This document shows positions 32,630-42,304 of a stretch of 64,000 nucleotides of DNA, one piece after another (position 1 is the stretch's first letter; every line of letters begins with the position of its first letter). This DNA comes from Marine Group I thaumarchaeote (GTDB lineage: Archaea; Thermoproteota; Nitrososphaeria; Nitrososphaerales; Nitrosopumilaceae). The stretch spans positions 48,071 to 112,070 of the forward strand of contig JACASW010000003.1 in NCBI GenBank assembly GCA_013390785.1, written 5' to 3'. Made by a program: the position numbers and the translations under genes. The notes beneath the pieces are model-generated. The model had not been told where the DNA came from. It saw only the letters and a list, made by a program, of their open reading frames with translations, and did no database searches.

Positions 32630-33094
32630 TTATTCGGTAGTAAATGATGAACCGCATGAACAACTTTTTGTTACATTTGGATTATTGATTTTGAAACCCG
32701 AGCCCATCAGACTTTCAATATAGTCAACGTTTGCACCTTGTAGGTGATCTTGACTCATTGAATCAACTAGTACTTTGACACCATTTTCCTCAATAGTTAG
32801 ATCATCTTCTTCTGCTGCTTTCTCAAAACCCATTCCGTAAGAAAGTCCAGAACAACCACCGCCTTGAACATAAATTCTAAGGAATTCTGGCTTTTCTTTT
32901 TCTTCAGCCATGAATTCATTGATTTTCTCAGCAGCTTTTGCAGTGATGGTAATCAATTTTCCTGATTGTGTTTGAGGTTGTGGTGACTCGACAACTACTT
33001 CTTGAGGTTTTGGAGATTCATGAGATTCTCCATGATCGTGTCCACATCCACATGAATGTTCAGCAGATGTTTCGTGACTTTGTTCTGTAGTCAT
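32630..33094 (-). CDS. A-type Fe-S carrier (IscA/ErpA family) with His/Cys-rich N-terminal extension
   Basis: A 154-residue protein. Residues 48-154 form an A-type carrier: ITAKAAEKINEFM, GGGCSGLSYGMGFE with the first Cys, and SCSCGSSF with the CxC pair, together the three Fe-S ligand Cys. The first 45 residues are an extra, polar segment with HSCGCGHDHGESHESPK, four to six His and two Cys, a probable metal-binding tail not present in ordinary IscA/ErpA. It hands Fe-S clusters to apoproteins. No isc or suf genes are adjacent. A 116-base gap separates it from dnaG; its own T-rich tract follows the stop. Confidence 0.9.
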   Translation of the reverse strand: MTTEQSHETSAEHSCGCGHDHGESHESPKPQEVVVESPQPQTQSGKLITITAKAAEKINEFMAEEKEKPEFLRIYVQGGGCSGLSYGMGFEKAAEEDDLTIEENGVKVLVDSMSQDHLQGANVDYIESLMGSGFKINNPNVTKSCSCGSSFTTE

Positions 33095-33176
33095 ATATTC
33101 AACTTTCTCTAGTTCAAATTATAATAACCTTTTCCTACAAAGTACATAGTAAGTGATTGTAATTGATTAGGTGAAG

Positions 33177-33938
33177 CTATTTTTTAGACTTGTTTACGAA
33201 GTCAGACATTCTTTTTTCGCGCTCTGGATCTGAAAAACAATTTCTCCATGCAAGTAATTCTACACCCAGACCTGTGTCAAGATCTGCATTACGACCTTTG
33301 TTGATAGCAGTCTTTGACATGTGAACAGCTAGAGATGCATTTGCAGCAATTGTTTTTGCCATCTTTACAGATTCGTCCATTAAAGCAGATTGTTCGAAAA
33401 CATGATTGACAAGACCGATTTCTTTTGCACTGTTAGCATTGATTGGTTTACCAGTAAAAACAAGTTCTTTTGCTTTTGCAATTCCCACTATCCGCATCAA
33501 CCTTTGTGTTCCACCCCAACCAGGTGGTATACCTATTGTTACTTCTGGTTGACCAATTTTTGCATTATCAGATGCAAGTCTTATATCACAAGACATTGCG
33601 AGTTCACACCCACCACCTAATGCAAAACCGTTAACAGCTGCAATAGTTGGTTTTGTTATATTTTCAACAGTAGATGTAAGTTCTTGACCTAATTTTGCAT
33701 AACGTTCAGATTCTTCTGGAGATATTTTTGACATATATTCAATATCAGCCCCAGCAGAAAATGCCTTTTCACCTTCACCAGTTAAGATAATTACCTTTAC
33801 GTTATCATCTTTCTCTAGTTGCTTAAATGTAGAAATAATCTCCTTGGCAACATCAATATTCATAGCGTTTAGTTTTTGTGGACGGTTAATCTTCACTGTA
33901 CAAATCCCGTCATTGATTTGAGTAGTAATATTAGTCAT
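33177..33938 (-). CDS. Enoyl-CoA hydratase family: 3-hydroxypropionyl-CoA dehydratase/crotonyl-CoA hydratase
   Basis: A 253-residue crotonase. The oxyanion-hole segments [11 protein letters not shown] and [11 protein letters not shown] are present, and both catalytic Glu residues are kept: Glu112 in GGGCELAM and Glu132 in GQPEVTIG. An active hydratase/dehydratase is therefore expected. In Nitrosopumilus maritimus, the crotonase encoded beside the ADP-forming 3-hydroxypropionyl-CoA synthetase carries out the 3-hydroxypropionyl-CoA dehydratase and crotonyl-CoA hydratase reactions of the CO2-fixation cycle; the same pairing is seen here (34 bases apart, same strand). Assignment to those substrates rests on that synteny. 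Confidence 0.88.
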   Translation of the reverse strand: MTNITTQINDGICTVKINRPQKLNAMNIDVAKEIISTFKQLEKDDNVKVIILTGEGEKAFSAGADIEYMSKISPEESERYAKLGQELTSTVENITKPTIAAVNGFALGGGCELAMSCDIRLASDNAKIGQPEVTIGIPPGWGGTQRLMRIVGIAKAKELVFTGKPINANSAKEIGLVNHVFEQSALMDESVKMAKTIAANASLAVHMSKTAINKGRNADLDTGLGVELLAWRNCFSDPEREKRMSDFVNKSKK

Positions 33939-33972
33939 ATAGAAAATTCATCTCTGATAAAATTAAATGTTG

Positions 33973-36087
33973 TCAACCCCGTACATAGCCCCATTGAGAT
34001 AATGCAGATGCCGCAGCTACCCATGTTCGTAAATCATCATAAACTGGTATACCCTTTTTTTCAACCAATTTGGACATTTTTTCTGTGTAAGGACCACCAT
34101 TTGCTCCAACTAACAATGGTTTCGTTCTTTTCTTAGAAAAGTTAGAAAGATAATCAACTATTGTTTCTTCAAGTGGGTCATCCTGAAATACAAACCATGG
34201 CATGGCAATATTCACATTCTTTTCATCATAAAATTGCTGAATAACAAACCTATAGTCATCGGCAGTTGCACCACCGCCGACATCTGCTGGATTTCCATTA
34301 TGAATTGGAACTGTTGGTGGGAAACGAGCCTTCATTTTTTTGATAAGTTTAGGTGACATCTTTCCTATCATAAGACCTAATCTCTCTAAATGATCAATTC
34401 CGCCAATCATAGGACCAGCACCGTTACTGCACATAGCTACTTTGTTTCCCTTTGCTGCTGGCTGCCAAGCCAAAGCCTTTGCCACTCCGGCAAGTTCCTG
34501 ATAACTATCAACAGAAATAATTCCAGCTTGCTTAAACGCACCCATGATAATAGCATTTGAACCACCAAGCGAACCTGTATGAGATGCAGCCTGCTTTGCA
34601 CCTGCTGCACTTCGTCCACTTTTCCATATCACTATTGGTTTATTTTTTTCTTTCATAACACGCTTTGCAGCATTGATAAACTTTCTACCATCACCAAATC
34701 CTTCAACGTAAAGACAGATTACTTTTGTTTGTGGATCACTACCTGCATATGAAATCATGTCTGCCTCATCAACATCCGATCTGTTTCCATAACTGATCAT
34801 TTTTGAAAGACCAAAAGTGTCAGCGCTCTCTAACATACTAATTCCCATTGTTCCACTTTGTGAGAAGAACGCAACGTTACCAAGCCTTGCACGAACCATT
34901 CTTGCTTGACCTTGAAATGCACAGTCAAGACGATTTGCTGCATTAAACATTCCAATACAATTTGGACCGATAACTCGTATCTTGTGTTTTAATGACAGAC
35001 GTTTTACCTCGGCTTCCATTGCTGCTCTGTCGCCACCAAGCTCCTTACCACCACCAGAAACAATTACAACATTATGGATTCCTTTCTTTGCGCATTCCTT
35101 CATAAGTGGTCCACAGTGCGCAAGATCAATACAAACAACAACCAGATCAACACTTGCCTTGATTGCTTCCAATGATGGATAACATTTGATTCCAAGGATC
35201 TTCTTTTGTTTGGGATTAATTGGATATACCTTACCTTTGTAATCTTGTTTCCCAAGAGCATCTAATACAGAGTTACCAATTTTTCCTGGTACTGCAGAAG
35301 CACCAACTAATGCAACAGACTTTGGAGTAAAGAATTTCTCCATAGATTTTATGTTTGGTTTAGCATGTGAGATTGAATTCTTTTTAATTTCTTTGCTGAG
35401 AATGATTTTTGCATCTACCACATTGTATGATTTTGGATAAACCACAATAGGATTGAAGTCTATGCTGTTTATGTAATCCGCATTATCAACACCGACCTTT
35501 CCAATTTGAACAAGAGCCTTTGCAAGCATGTTCAAGTCTATCGGCTTGCTACCACGGAATCCTTTGAGAATTTTAGAACCTTTTAGCTCACTTAGCATTG
35601 ATTTTGCATCTGATGTAGTGATTGGAAGCATTCTAAATGCAACATCCTTAAAAATTTCAGTCAGTACACCACCCAAACCAACCATAATCACAGGACCAAA
35701 CTGTGGGTCATTTTGTATTCCAACTATCAACTCAACACCCTTTGGAACCATCTTCTCAAGCAAAATTCCTTTTACGTTGACACCTTTCTTTTTGGAAAGA
35801 CGACCATACATGTCATTGAATGTCTTCCTTACATCAGTAGTATTATCAACACCAACCTTGACCCCACCCACATCAGTTTTATGCAGAATTTGTGGTGAGA
35901 CTACCTTCATGACTAGAGGAAATCCAAGTCTCTTTGCATCTTTGACTGCCTGATCAGCAGATGTTACTAATGAAAATCCTGGTACTGAAACTTTATACTT
36001 TTTTAGAATTGACTTTGCAGCCTCTTCTGTAATGATTTTATGGTCAGTCTTTATTGTATCAGCAAAAATTTTTGTAACTGGGTTCAT
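33973..36087 (-). CDS. ADP-forming acyl-CoA synthetase, probably 3-hydroxypropionyl-CoA synthetase
   Basis: A 704-residue NDP-forming acyl-CoA synthetase. The N-terminal ATP-grasp domain (residues 15-240; [36 protein letters not shown]) precedes the CoA-binding domain (from about 250; [22 protein letters not shown]) and the ligase domain, in which [11 protein letters not shown] carries the phosphohistidine. This beta-then-alpha order is the reverse of the usual acetyl-CoA synthetase layout. Making ADP instead of AMP saves one phosphate bond and is part of why the thaumarchaeal 3HP/4HB cycle is energy-efficient. Specificity for 3-hydroxypropionate is inferred from the partner crotonase gene downstream; 4-hydroxybutyrate is the alternative. 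Confidence 0.88.
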   Translation of the reverse strand: MNPVTKIFADTIKTDHKIITEEAAKSILKKYKVSVPGFSLVTSADQAVKDAKRLGFPLVMKVVSPQILHKTDVGGVKVGVDNTTDVRKTFNDMYGRLSKKKGVNVKGILLEKMVPKGVELIVGIQNDPQFGPVIMVGLGGVLTEIFKDVAFRMLPITTSDAKSMLSELKGSKILKGFRGSKPIDLNMLAKALVQIGKVGVDNADYINSIDFNPIVVYPKSYNVVDAKIILSKEIKKNSISHAKPNIKSMEKFFTPKSVALVGASAVPGKIGNSVLDALGKQDYKGKVYPINPKQKKILGIKCYPSLEAIKASVDLVVVCIDLAHCGPLMKECAKKGIHNVVIVSGGGKELGGDRAAMEAEVKRLSLKHKIRVIGPNCIGMFNAANRLDCAFQGQARMVRARLGNVAFFSQSGTMGISMLESADTFGLSKMISYGNRSDVDEADMISYAGSDPQTKVICLYVEGFGDGRKFINAAKRVMKEKNKPIVIWKSGRSAAGAKQAASHTGSLGGSNAIIMGAFKQAGIISVDSYQELAGVAKALAWQPAAKGNKVAMCSNGAGPMIGGIDHLERLGLMIGKMSPKLIKKMKARFPPTVPIHNGNPADVGGGATADDYRFVIQQFYDEKNVNIAMPWFVFQDDPLEETIVDYLSNFSKKRTKPLLVGANGGPYTEKMSKLVEKKGIPVYDDLRTWVAAASALSQWGYVRG

Positions 36088-36134
36088 AGTAGATCGATCA
36101 AAAAGTTTGTTATTATATTAAACTTATTATCATT

Positions 36135-36512
36135 ATGGAATTTCCAGAAAGTGAAATAGCCGAAATTAAAAAATTCATGGATTTCCTAAATTCACAAAAG
36201 AATTGTGCGGTGGTTGTGGAAGGAAAGCGTGATGCTGCTGCGTTAGTAAAATTGGGCTATTCTGGCAAAATTTTGGAATTCCACAGGTTCAATGGAATGA
36301 TAAAATTTGCTGATTCAGCTGCCAAATACTCTAGGCTTATTCTTCTGTTGGATGGTGATAGGAAGGGTAAATACCTAACAAAAAAAATAATTGAACTGTT
36401 GGAACATCGAACGAAAATTGATCTTTTGTTTAAGAAGAAATTAGTTTCAATCACGAAAGGAAAGATACGATTCATTGAGCAGTTAGTCTGCTACGAATCT
36501 TATTTTGTTTAA
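36135..36512 (+). CDS. Small Toprim-domain protein
   Basis: A 125-residue protein consisting of a single Toprim fold: the acidic Glu in AVVVEGKRDAAALVKLG and the DxD in LILLLDGDRKGKYLTKKI. It resembles the small primase-like or UPF0292-like proteins of archaea. Toprim folds do phosphotransfer on nucleic acids, but whether this acts as primase, nuclease or RNase M5-like enzyme cannot be told. It is divergent from the acyl-CoA synthetase gene and ends 3 bases from the convergent gdhA stop. Confidence 0.85.
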   Translation: MEFPESEIAEIKKFMDFLNSQKNCAVVVEGKRDAAALVKLGYSGKILEFHRFNGMIKFADSAAKYSRLILLLDGDRKGKYLTKKIIELLEHRTKIDLLFKKKLVSITKGKIRFIEQLVCYESYFV

Positions 36513-36515
36513 TAT

Positions 36516-37790
36516 CTAAGGCCAGATGCCTTTATGGTTAAATGCTTCTAGGACACGCTCTACAGCCAAGACCATAGCTGCTTTCCTGTTATCAATATCA
36601 TGCTTTTTGGAAAGTTCGTGCGTATCCTTCAAGCCTTTGACAATTTTAGCTTCCATCTTGCTTGCAACTTCGTCGAATGTCCAGTAATACCCCATATTGT
36701 TTTGCACCCATTCCAAATAAGAGATGCACACACCACCAGAGTTTGCCAAGATATCCGGTATAACAAAAACTCCTTTCTTGTGAAGTACTGGATCAGCTTC
36801 AGGTAAAGTAGGACCATTTGCAGCTTCACCAATAATTTTACATTTTAATTTCTCTGCGATTTCCGCAGTGATTTGGTTTTCAAGTGCGCCTGGAACCAAG
36901 ATTTCACAATCAGCTGTAAGCAATTCCTCTGTAGAAATTTCTTTGCTTCCTGGATATCCAACTACAGAACCGTTTTTTTGTTTCCAATCAATTAGTTCTT
37001 GAACCTTAAATCCGTCAGGAACTATAATTGATCCCTTTGAATCACTTGCTGCAATACATTTGGCACCCATTTTTTCTAGATACTCACCTGAAAATGTTGA
37101 TGCATTTCCAAATCCTTGGAGTACAACCTTGGCACCATTAAGATCAATATTCAAAATTTTTGCAGCTTCTCTTATACAATAAGCATTGCCCAAACCTGTA
37201 GCAACATTTCGTGCTAGAGAACCTCCAACAGGAATTGGTTTTCCAGTGATAGTTCCTGGCGAATAATTATTTCCACTCATTTTGGTAAATGTATCCATGA
37301 TCTGTGTCATCTCTTTTCCAGTTGTATAGACGTCTGGGGCGGGAATATCTTTCTGTGGACCTATTACCTCTGCAATTTTAGATGCAAATTGTCTGGTTAA
37401 TCTTTCCATTTCACCATCACTAAGTTTTTCTTTCTTAGGATTTACAAAAATTCCTCCCTTGCCACCACCTAGTGGTACATCAACAACAGCACACTTCCAT
37501 GTCATCCAAGAAGAAAGAGCCATTACTTCTCTCTCCATGTACTTAACACCGCCTTCAGGGTCAAAGTATCTTATACCTCCTTTGTATGGTCCTCTATCGT
37601 TGTTATGTTGACATCTAAATCCTGTAAATATTCGAATCTTACCATCGTCCATTTTTACTGGAACCTTTACCCGAAGAAACCTATTTGGCATGATTAAATA
37701 ATTTCTAATACCATCATCGTTTATTCCTAAAACATCACATGCATCATTAACCTGCTTTGATGCATTCTCAAATGGGTCTGGCTGAGTCAT
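36516..37790 (-). CDS. gdhA: Glutamate dehydrogenase
   Basis: A 424-residue Glu/Leu/Phe/Val dehydrogenase. GPYKGGIRYF and CAVVDVPLGGGKGGI carry the substrate and catalytic Lys residues, QKDIPAPDVYT the active-site Asp, and VVLQGFGNASTFSGEYL the NAD(P) Rossmann loop. It interconverts 2-oxoglutarate plus ammonia with glutamate and is a main ammonia entry point, matching the ammonia and urea genes in the window. The usual second Gly of GFGNVG is changed to GFGNAS, which may affect cofactor preference. Monocistronic. Confidence 0.95.
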   Translation of the reverse strand: MTQPDPFENASKQVNDACDVLGINDDGIRNYLIMPNRFLRVKVPVKMDDGKIRIFTGFRCQHNNDRGPYKGGIRYFDPEGGVKYMEREVMALSSWMTWKCAVVDVPLGGGKGGIFVNPKKEKLSDGEMERLTRQFASKIAEVIGPQKDIPAPDVYTTGKEMTQIMDTFTKMSGNNYSPGTITGKPIPVGGSLARNVATGLGNAYCIREAAKILNIDLNGAKVVLQGFGNASTFSGEYLEKMGAKCIAASDSKGSIIVPDGFKVQELIDWKQKNGSVVGYPGSKEISTEELLTADCEILVPGALENQITAEIAEKLKCKIIGEAANGPTLPEADPVLHKKGVFVIPDILANSGGVCISYLEWVQNNMGYYWTFDEVASKMEAKIVKGLKDTHELSKKHDIDNRKAAMVLAVERVLEAFNHKGIWP

Positions 37791-37873
37791 GATGGATCAG
37801 ATCTAATGCAATTTATATTTAAATGTCTCTGGAATAATCAAAATTTTAAAAAAGTTATTCAAGTTGAAAAATT

Positions 37874-38242
37874 CTAATCGGTTAATTCTATCGAATAAAC
37901 AATAGAATTACCCTTTCTAAGTAGACCCACTAACCTCGCAGACATGCCATATTTTTTCTTGCGAAGCTTGATTACTATATCGGCTTTCTCACCAATAATC
38001 TTTTCCGCTTTACCTTTTATCCATTCATTTTTTGGCTCACCTTTGAATGAGCATAGAACAATTCGTACATCATGATTATTTTTAAGTCTCTTTACTTTGC
38101 CTGTGCTTTCCCTAGTTATCACATAGATTAGATCGTTATCAATTACAAACCAAACCGGAGTTCTAACAGGAGTTCCATCCTTTTTGTATGTCTCAAGGTT
38201 GATGTATTTTTGATCAAGAAACTGGTCAAGGTGATTTCCCAT
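37874..38242 (-). CDS. PPOX-class flavin/F420-dependent oxidoreductase-like protein
   Basis: A 122-residue split-barrel protein. It has LDQKYINLETYKKDGTPVRTPVWF, the opening typical of PPOX-class F420-dependent enzymes, the GKVKRLKNNHDVRIVLCSF strand and a C-terminal KYGMSARLVGLL helix region. Members reduce small molecules with F420H2 or FMN; the substrate is unknown. It is a single-gene unit that diverges from the proteasome alpha gene. Confidence 0.8.
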   Translation of the reverse strand: MGNHLDQFLDQKYINLETYKKDGTPVRTPVWFVIDNDLIYVITRESTGKVKRLKNNHDVRIVLCSFKGEPKNEWIKGKAEKIIGEKADIVIKLRKKKYGMSARLVGLLRKGNSIVYSIELTD

Positions 38243-38343
38243 GGATGATCAAAAACAATTCTATATTTTAATAGATATAGATTGACGATTTGAATTATTT
38301 CATAACTAACCCTTAAATTGACTTGTAATTGAATCGAAATGTT

Positions 38344-39063
38344 ATGATGGGATCACGTGGATATGATATGACGCCCACGATGTATTCACCAGATGGTAGA
38401 ATTTATCAGGTAGAATATGCAATTGAGACAGTCAAAAGAGGCGCAATTGCAATAGGGTTACAAGTTAAGGATGGAGTCGTATTAGCTGTGGAAGAAAAAT
38501 CACGGGATCTTCAAGTAGAAGATATTACACAAAAAATTTTTCAAGTTGATGATCATATAGGTATTGCAGCGGCAGGTTATATTCCAGACGCACGTGTTAT
38601 GGTTGATAGTGCACGTTTTTTTTCACAAAGTAACAAATTAACTTATGACGAATCAGTGGAAATAGAAACAGTTGCAAAACATTTAGCAGATCAATCCCAC
38701 CAATTTACACAATATTCTGGAGTTCGTCCATTTGGTGTTGCGCTAATTATTGCTGGTGTAGATAGAAAAGGTACTAGAGTTTTTGTTACTGATCCAAGTG
38801 GAACATACGTTCCATATGCTGCAGTTGCAATAGGTGGGAATTCAGATGAGGTTACTGACTTTTTAGAAAAGAATTACAAAAATGAAATGTCTATGGATAA
38901 TGCCATGTCGTTAGCAATTACTGCAATAAATCTAAAGAGTGATGAAAAGGGCGTGAAGAATATCAGAATGTCAACGATCAAAACAGATACTATGTTATTT
39001 GAAAAAGTGTCTAATGAAGAACTAGCAAAGCATATGCAGACAGAAAGCACATCTCCAAAGTAA
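38344..39063 (+). CDS. psmA: Proteasome alpha subunit
   Basis: About 239 residues from ATG 38344. It opens MMGSRGYDMTPTMYSPDGRIYQ with the alpha-type N-terminal gate, then VEYAIETVKRGAIAIG and GVVLAVEEKSRDL, HIGIAAAGYIPDARVM and the SGVRPFGVALIIAG core. It builds the outer rings of the 20S proteasome. An in-frame TTG at 38329 is possible, but the ATG pair fits the conserved length. The last ten residues (MQTESTSPK) are a short variable tail. It is followed after 37 bases by the methyltransferase gene. Confidence 0.96.
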   Translation: MMGSRGYDMTPTMYSPDGRIYQVEYAIETVKRGAIAIGLQVKDGVVLAVEEKSRDLQVEDITQKIFQVDDHIGIAAAGYIPDARVMVDSARFFSQSNKLTYDESVEIETVAKHLADQSHQFTQYSGVRPFGVALIIAGVDRKGTRVFVTDPSGTYVPYAAVAIGGNSDEVTDFLEKNYKNEMSMDNAMSLAITAINLKSDEKGVKNIRMSTIKTDTMLFEKVSNEELAKHMQTESTSPK

Positions 39064-39100
39064 GAGTACAAAATATAATATCAAAAATAATAGTAAACCT

Positions 39101-39790
39101 ATGGGTTTAGGTAGCTACTGGGGTGAAGTACTTGATGTATTACAGGAAATTATTCCTGTTTATGATAAGGTTAATTCCTGTATTTCATTTGGAAAAGATT
39201 CTGAACATCGAAATAGAGCAATTAAAGGTAAAGTGAAAACTGGTGATAAAATACTTGATGCTGGTTCAGGTTTTGGGAATATGTCAAAAACTGCACTAGA
39301 TGCGACTGATGGAGAGGTGGAAATTATGCTATATGATCCTCTTTTACCAATGATAAAAAACACTGATAGACTTTTCAAAAAAAAGCCAGATGCAACATGT
39401 GGAGTGTTTGAACATGTACCATTCCAGAGTAAACAGTTTGATGTAGTCCTTTCTGGATACTCATTGCGCGATGCAATTAGTTTGAAGATAGCTATTTCAG
39501 AGATTCAGAGAGTTTTGAAAGACGGTGGTAAGTGGATTATTGTTGATTTAGGAAAACCAGACGAACCGATTGCTAGGTTTGGTGTTTCATTTTATCTTAA
39601 ATTAATTCTGCCTATTGTAGCATATGCAGCTGGAGGAAAGCTTGGATTAAAATTTGCAGCATTACATAAAACATACAAACTTTGGCCAAAAAACAAAAAG
39701 CTAGAATTGATGCTTCTTGAAAAATTTTCAAGTGTTGAGTTTGAGAAAGATTTGATGGGTGGAGCAATCATGGTTACTGCCCATAAATGA
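39101..39790 (+). CDS. UbiE/MenG-like SAM-dependent methyltransferase
   Basis: A 229-residue class I methyltransferase. Motif I is KILDAGSGFGNMSKTAL near residue 50, followed by the acidic residue in MLYDPLLPMI and the UbiE-like VPFQSKQFDVVLSGYSLRDAI and EIQRVLKDGGKWIIVDLGKP. The ordering and the LRDA segment match UbiE/COQ5, which methylate quinone precursors, so a role in menaquinone synthesis is plausible. It sits between psmA and tatA on the same strand. Confidence 0.82.
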   Translation: MGLGSYWGEVLDVLQEIIPVYDKVNSCISFGKDSEHRNRAIKGKVKTGDKILDAGSGFGNMSKTALDATDGEVEIMLYDPLLPMIKNTDRLFKKKPDATCGVFEHVPFQSKQFDVVLSGYSLRDAISLKIAISEIQRVLKDGGKWIIVDLGKPDEPIARFGVSFYLKLILPIVAYAAGGKLGLKFAALHKTYKLWPKNKKLELMLLEKFSSVEFEKDLMGGAIMVTAHK

Positions 39791-39842
39791 ACAAACCCAG
39801 GATAATACAAATATTTAATTTTGTAATGAATGGATTAGTTTT

Positions 39843-40187
39843 GTGTTAGGGTATTTGTTGAATATAATCGGAAGTGAATGGATAATGATCATCTTCATTG
39901 CATTAATCCTACTTTTGGGTACAAACCGTTTTCCTGAAGCAGCAAAGAAAATTGGGAAAATTGTGGGTGAATATAAAAAAGCGAAGGATACAGTTGAAAA
40001 ACAAATGAAGGATGTTACAAAAGAAAACCTTGAAGTTTCCGGTCCTGTAAAAGATGAAAGAAAAAAACTTGAGATAATGGCTAGTCATTTTGGAGTGGAT
40101 TGTAAAAGTAAAACTGATGGTGAGCTAAAGAAAATAATAGACAATAAGATCGGACAACCGCAAAAAGAAACACAGTCTAAAAAATAA
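39843..40187 (+). CDS. tatA: Twin-arginine translocase TatA/TatE-family protein
   Basis: A 114-residue protein with the TatA layout: a short N-terminal membrane helix (WIMIIFIALILLLG), the hinge GTNRFPEAAKKIGKIVGEYKKAKD amphipathic region (shown here in parts), and a polar C-terminal tail. TatA oligomers form the pore for folded Tat substrates. TatC is not nearby. The start is GTG at 39843; the gene ends 1 base from the stop of the convergent DNA methyltransferase. Confidence 0.88.
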   Translation: MLGYLLNIIGSEWIMIIFIALILLLGTNRFPEAAKKIGKIVGEYKKAKDTVEKQMKDVTKENLEVSGPVKDERKKLEIMASHFGVDCKSKTDGELKKIIDNKIGQPQKETQSKK

Positions 40188-40973
40188 TTAATCTACTGTT
40201 TCTTTTTTTAATCTATAAACATTCTTTTGAAGTCGTTTATTTGCAAAATTATAATATTCTTTTACTGTTTCAAATCCCAAATACTGTCTTCCTAACATCT
40301 TGCTTATTACTGCAACCTGACCAGAACCAAGGAAAGGATCTAACACTAAATCCTTTTTCTCACTAGAATACTCGAGTATTTTTTTAATTATTTCAGCGGG
40401 AAGTTTTGTAGGTGTTTTATCATCACCAGTCCAATATTCTCGTTTAATGATCCAAACATCCTCCTTATCACGATAATGAAGGCTTTGTCCATCAGATGTC
40501 TTGGCATTTTTTTTAAATCTAGAATATGGAAAAAATTTTCGTTTTTTGTTGTCCTTGCACACAAATAGGCAGTGATAATGAGATGTAACAAATTTTTTTG
40601 AAGTAACTACCCCAAATTGATATTTCCAGATTATATGATTAATTGTTGTAAAGTTATTATCGTCCAATGCAGTTAGAATATCTTTGAGATTATTCCAGCC
40701 AGAAAATACATACATACTCCCAGATTTTTTTAAAATTCTGTATGCTTCAGCCATCCAGGCATTTGTAAAATCATAATAATCTTCAACTTTGATCTCATCA
40801 TAGCCAGACAAAACTCTTGAAGCGGTTCTATTGTAGTTTGCTTTTTTAGCCTTAAAGTTGATGGCAAAAGGAGGATCAGTGACAACCAAATCTATTTTTT
40901 CATTGGGAATTGTCTTCATTCCAACAATACAATCTTTATTGTAGATTTTGTTAGCACCGAATTTTTTCAACAA
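40188..40973 (-). CDS. Orphan DNA adenine/cytosine-N4 methyltransferase (beta class)
   Basis: A 261-residue DNA methyltransferase. The catalytic motif DPPF (VVTDPPFAINF, near residue 35) precedes the SAM-binding motif DPFLGSGQVAVISKML near residue 215, the order of beta-class N4C/N6A enzymes. The target-recognition part lies between. No restriction endonuclease, specificity subunit or Vsr gene is next to it, so it acts alone, either in gene regulation or replication, or is the remnant of a restriction system. Start is TTG at 40973. It converges on tatA. Confidence 0.9.
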   Translation of the reverse strand: MLKKFGANKIYNKDCIVGMKTIPNEKIDLVVTDPPFAINFKAKKANYNRTASRVLSGYDEIKVEDYYDFTNAWMAEAYRILKKSGSMYVFSGWNNLKDILTALDDNNFTTINHIIWKYQFGVVTSKKFVTSHYHCLFVCKDNKKRKFFPYSRFKKNAKTSDGQSLHYRDKEDVWIIKREYWTGDDKTPTKLPAEIIKKILEYSSEKKDLVLDPFLGSGQVAVISKMLGRQYLGFETVKEYYNFANKRLQKNVYRLKKETVD

Positions 40974-41034
40974 TAAAAGTGCACATATGTTACATAATAA
41001 TTAATTTAAAAAATACAAAATATAGATAGATGTT

Positions 41035-41229
41035 TTATCTATATTTAATCTTGGATTTTATTCGGTTAACTTGTGCCATTTCTTCCTTAAGATGTTGTTT
41101 CAATAGTCTTTCATGTTGAGCCTTATGCTTCCAATAAGCATTTAAAACAGATTGTCTTGACTTGGCCCTCTTTAGTGCAGTATTGAACTGTCTGTGGATT
41201 GTGGCTACTTGTCCTGTATAACTTGCCAT
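41035..41229 (-). CDS. Small basic helical protein (64 aa)
   Basis: From ATG 41229, a 64-residue protein starting MASYTGQVATIHRQFNTALKR and very rich in Lys, Arg and His with no Cys or acidic stretches. It is predicted to be all helix and could bind nucleic acid. A TTG six codons upstream is possible. It resembles small conserved thaumarchaeal proteins but I recognise no named family. It lies downstream of a 119-base intergenic region containing an inverted repeat. Confidence 0.65.
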   Translation of the reverse strand: MASYTGQVATIHRQFNTALKRAKSRQSVLNAYWKHKAQHERLLKQHLKEEMAQVNRIKSKIKYR

Positions 41230-41292
41230 ATTTTTTACACGTTTCAATTATAGATATTAGTTTCGGACTGTATTATAACACCTCAATAATAC

Positions 41293-41318
41293 ACCTATCA
41301 ACCCATGGTGTGACAGGT
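41293..41318. promoter_or_regulatory. Inverted repeat between small basic protein and SDR genes
   Basis: ACCTATCA (41293-41300) and TGACAGGT (41311-41318) are inverted with one mismatch around a 10-base spacer. It is midway between two divergent genes and could be a shared operator. The rest of 41230-41366 holds nothing else I can identify. Confidence 0.3.
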
Positions 41319-41366
41319 ATACAGTGGGATCATAAAACTATTAGATGATTATAGCAAGAAATCTGT

Positions 41367-42200
41367 ATGGAAAAGGTTGCAGTTGTAACTGGAACTTCTA
41401 GTGGAATAGGATTTGAAACTGCGTTAGCACTAGCAAGAGAAGGATATTACACATATGCCACAATGAGAGATACAACCAAAAGTGACAAAATTAAAGAGCT
41501 AGGAAAAAAAGATAATTTGAAAATCAGTGTCTTAGAACTGGATGTGGATGATGAAAACTCGGTCAAGAATGCTATACGAAAAATTCTTGACCAAAAACAA
41601 AGGATAGATATTCTAGTAAATAATGCGGGATGGGGTCTCTGGGGATGTGTAGAGGATGTATCTGTTGATGAATTTAAGGCGCAGTTTGATACAAACTTCT
41701 TTTCGATAATAAGATTGATTCAGGAAGTTGGACCAACAATGAGAACACAAGGTTCTGGGAAAATAATTAACATTAGCTCAGTAGCTGGTAGAATTGGATT
41801 TCCAGCGTCACCTGCATACATTAGCTCCAAGTTTGCTTTAGAGGGATTAAGTGAATGCTTACGATTAGAAATGGCGCCATTTGGTGTGGATGTTGTCATA
41901 ATCGAACCTGGTGTGATAAAGACAAATTTCTTGAATCCTGTGAAGTTAGCCAAGAAATCAGAATCAGACACTGCATATAGTGATATTACCACAAAGGTGG
42001 TTTCAGGCGTCAAGATGATGGCAGAAATGGGAACACCACCAAAAGAAGTTGCAGATGCTGTTGTTAAATCTATCAAGGATGACAAGCCATTGCCAAGATA
42101 CATTGTTGGAAACGATGCATCAATGTTCTTGGAGGCAAAAAAGAATAAAACAGATATTGAGTTTGAAAATTACTTAAAAAAGGAACTCTACGGAGAATAA
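41367..42200 (+). CDS. Short-chain dehydrogenase/reductase
   Basis: A 277-residue classical SDR: the cofactor loop VVTGTSSGIGFETALAL, the NNAGWG motif (VNNAGWGLWG), catalytic Ser in INISSVAGRIGFP, and Tyr/Lys in AYISSKFALEG. GxxxGxG and the following TMRDTT suggest NADP(H). The substrate is unknown; EPGVIKTNF is typical of the SDR branch that includes estradiol-like and bacterial oxidoreductases. Single-gene unit. Confidence 0.9.
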   Translation: MEKVAVVTGTSSGIGFETALALAREGYYTYATMRDTTKSDKIKELGKKDNLKISVLELDVDDENSVKNAIRKILDQKQRIDILVNNAGWGLWGCVEDVSVDEFKAQFDTNFFSIIRLIQEVGPTMRTQGSGKIINISSVAGRIGFPASPAYISSKFALEGLSECLRLEMAPFGVDVVIIEPGVIKTNFLNPVKLAKKSESDTAYSDITTKVVSGVKMMAEMGTPPKEVADAVVKSIKDDKPLPRYIVGNDASMFLEAKKNKTDIEFENYLKKELYGE

Positions 42201-42304
42201 CTGTCTAACAATCAATCTTACATGTTTTTGAGTTGTTTTTGTGGTTAGATTGATATACAGTTTTGATCAATTTTTGTCTAAGTCGTATTAAATTAGTGAG
42301 ATAT

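Noticed and set aside
35528..35953. 141-codon plus-strand frame
   Set aside because: Antisense to the acyl-CoA synthetase; no coding features of its own.
40188..40973. Restriction-modification system
   Set aside because: No endonuclease or specificity gene adjacent; neighbours are tatA and a small basic protein.
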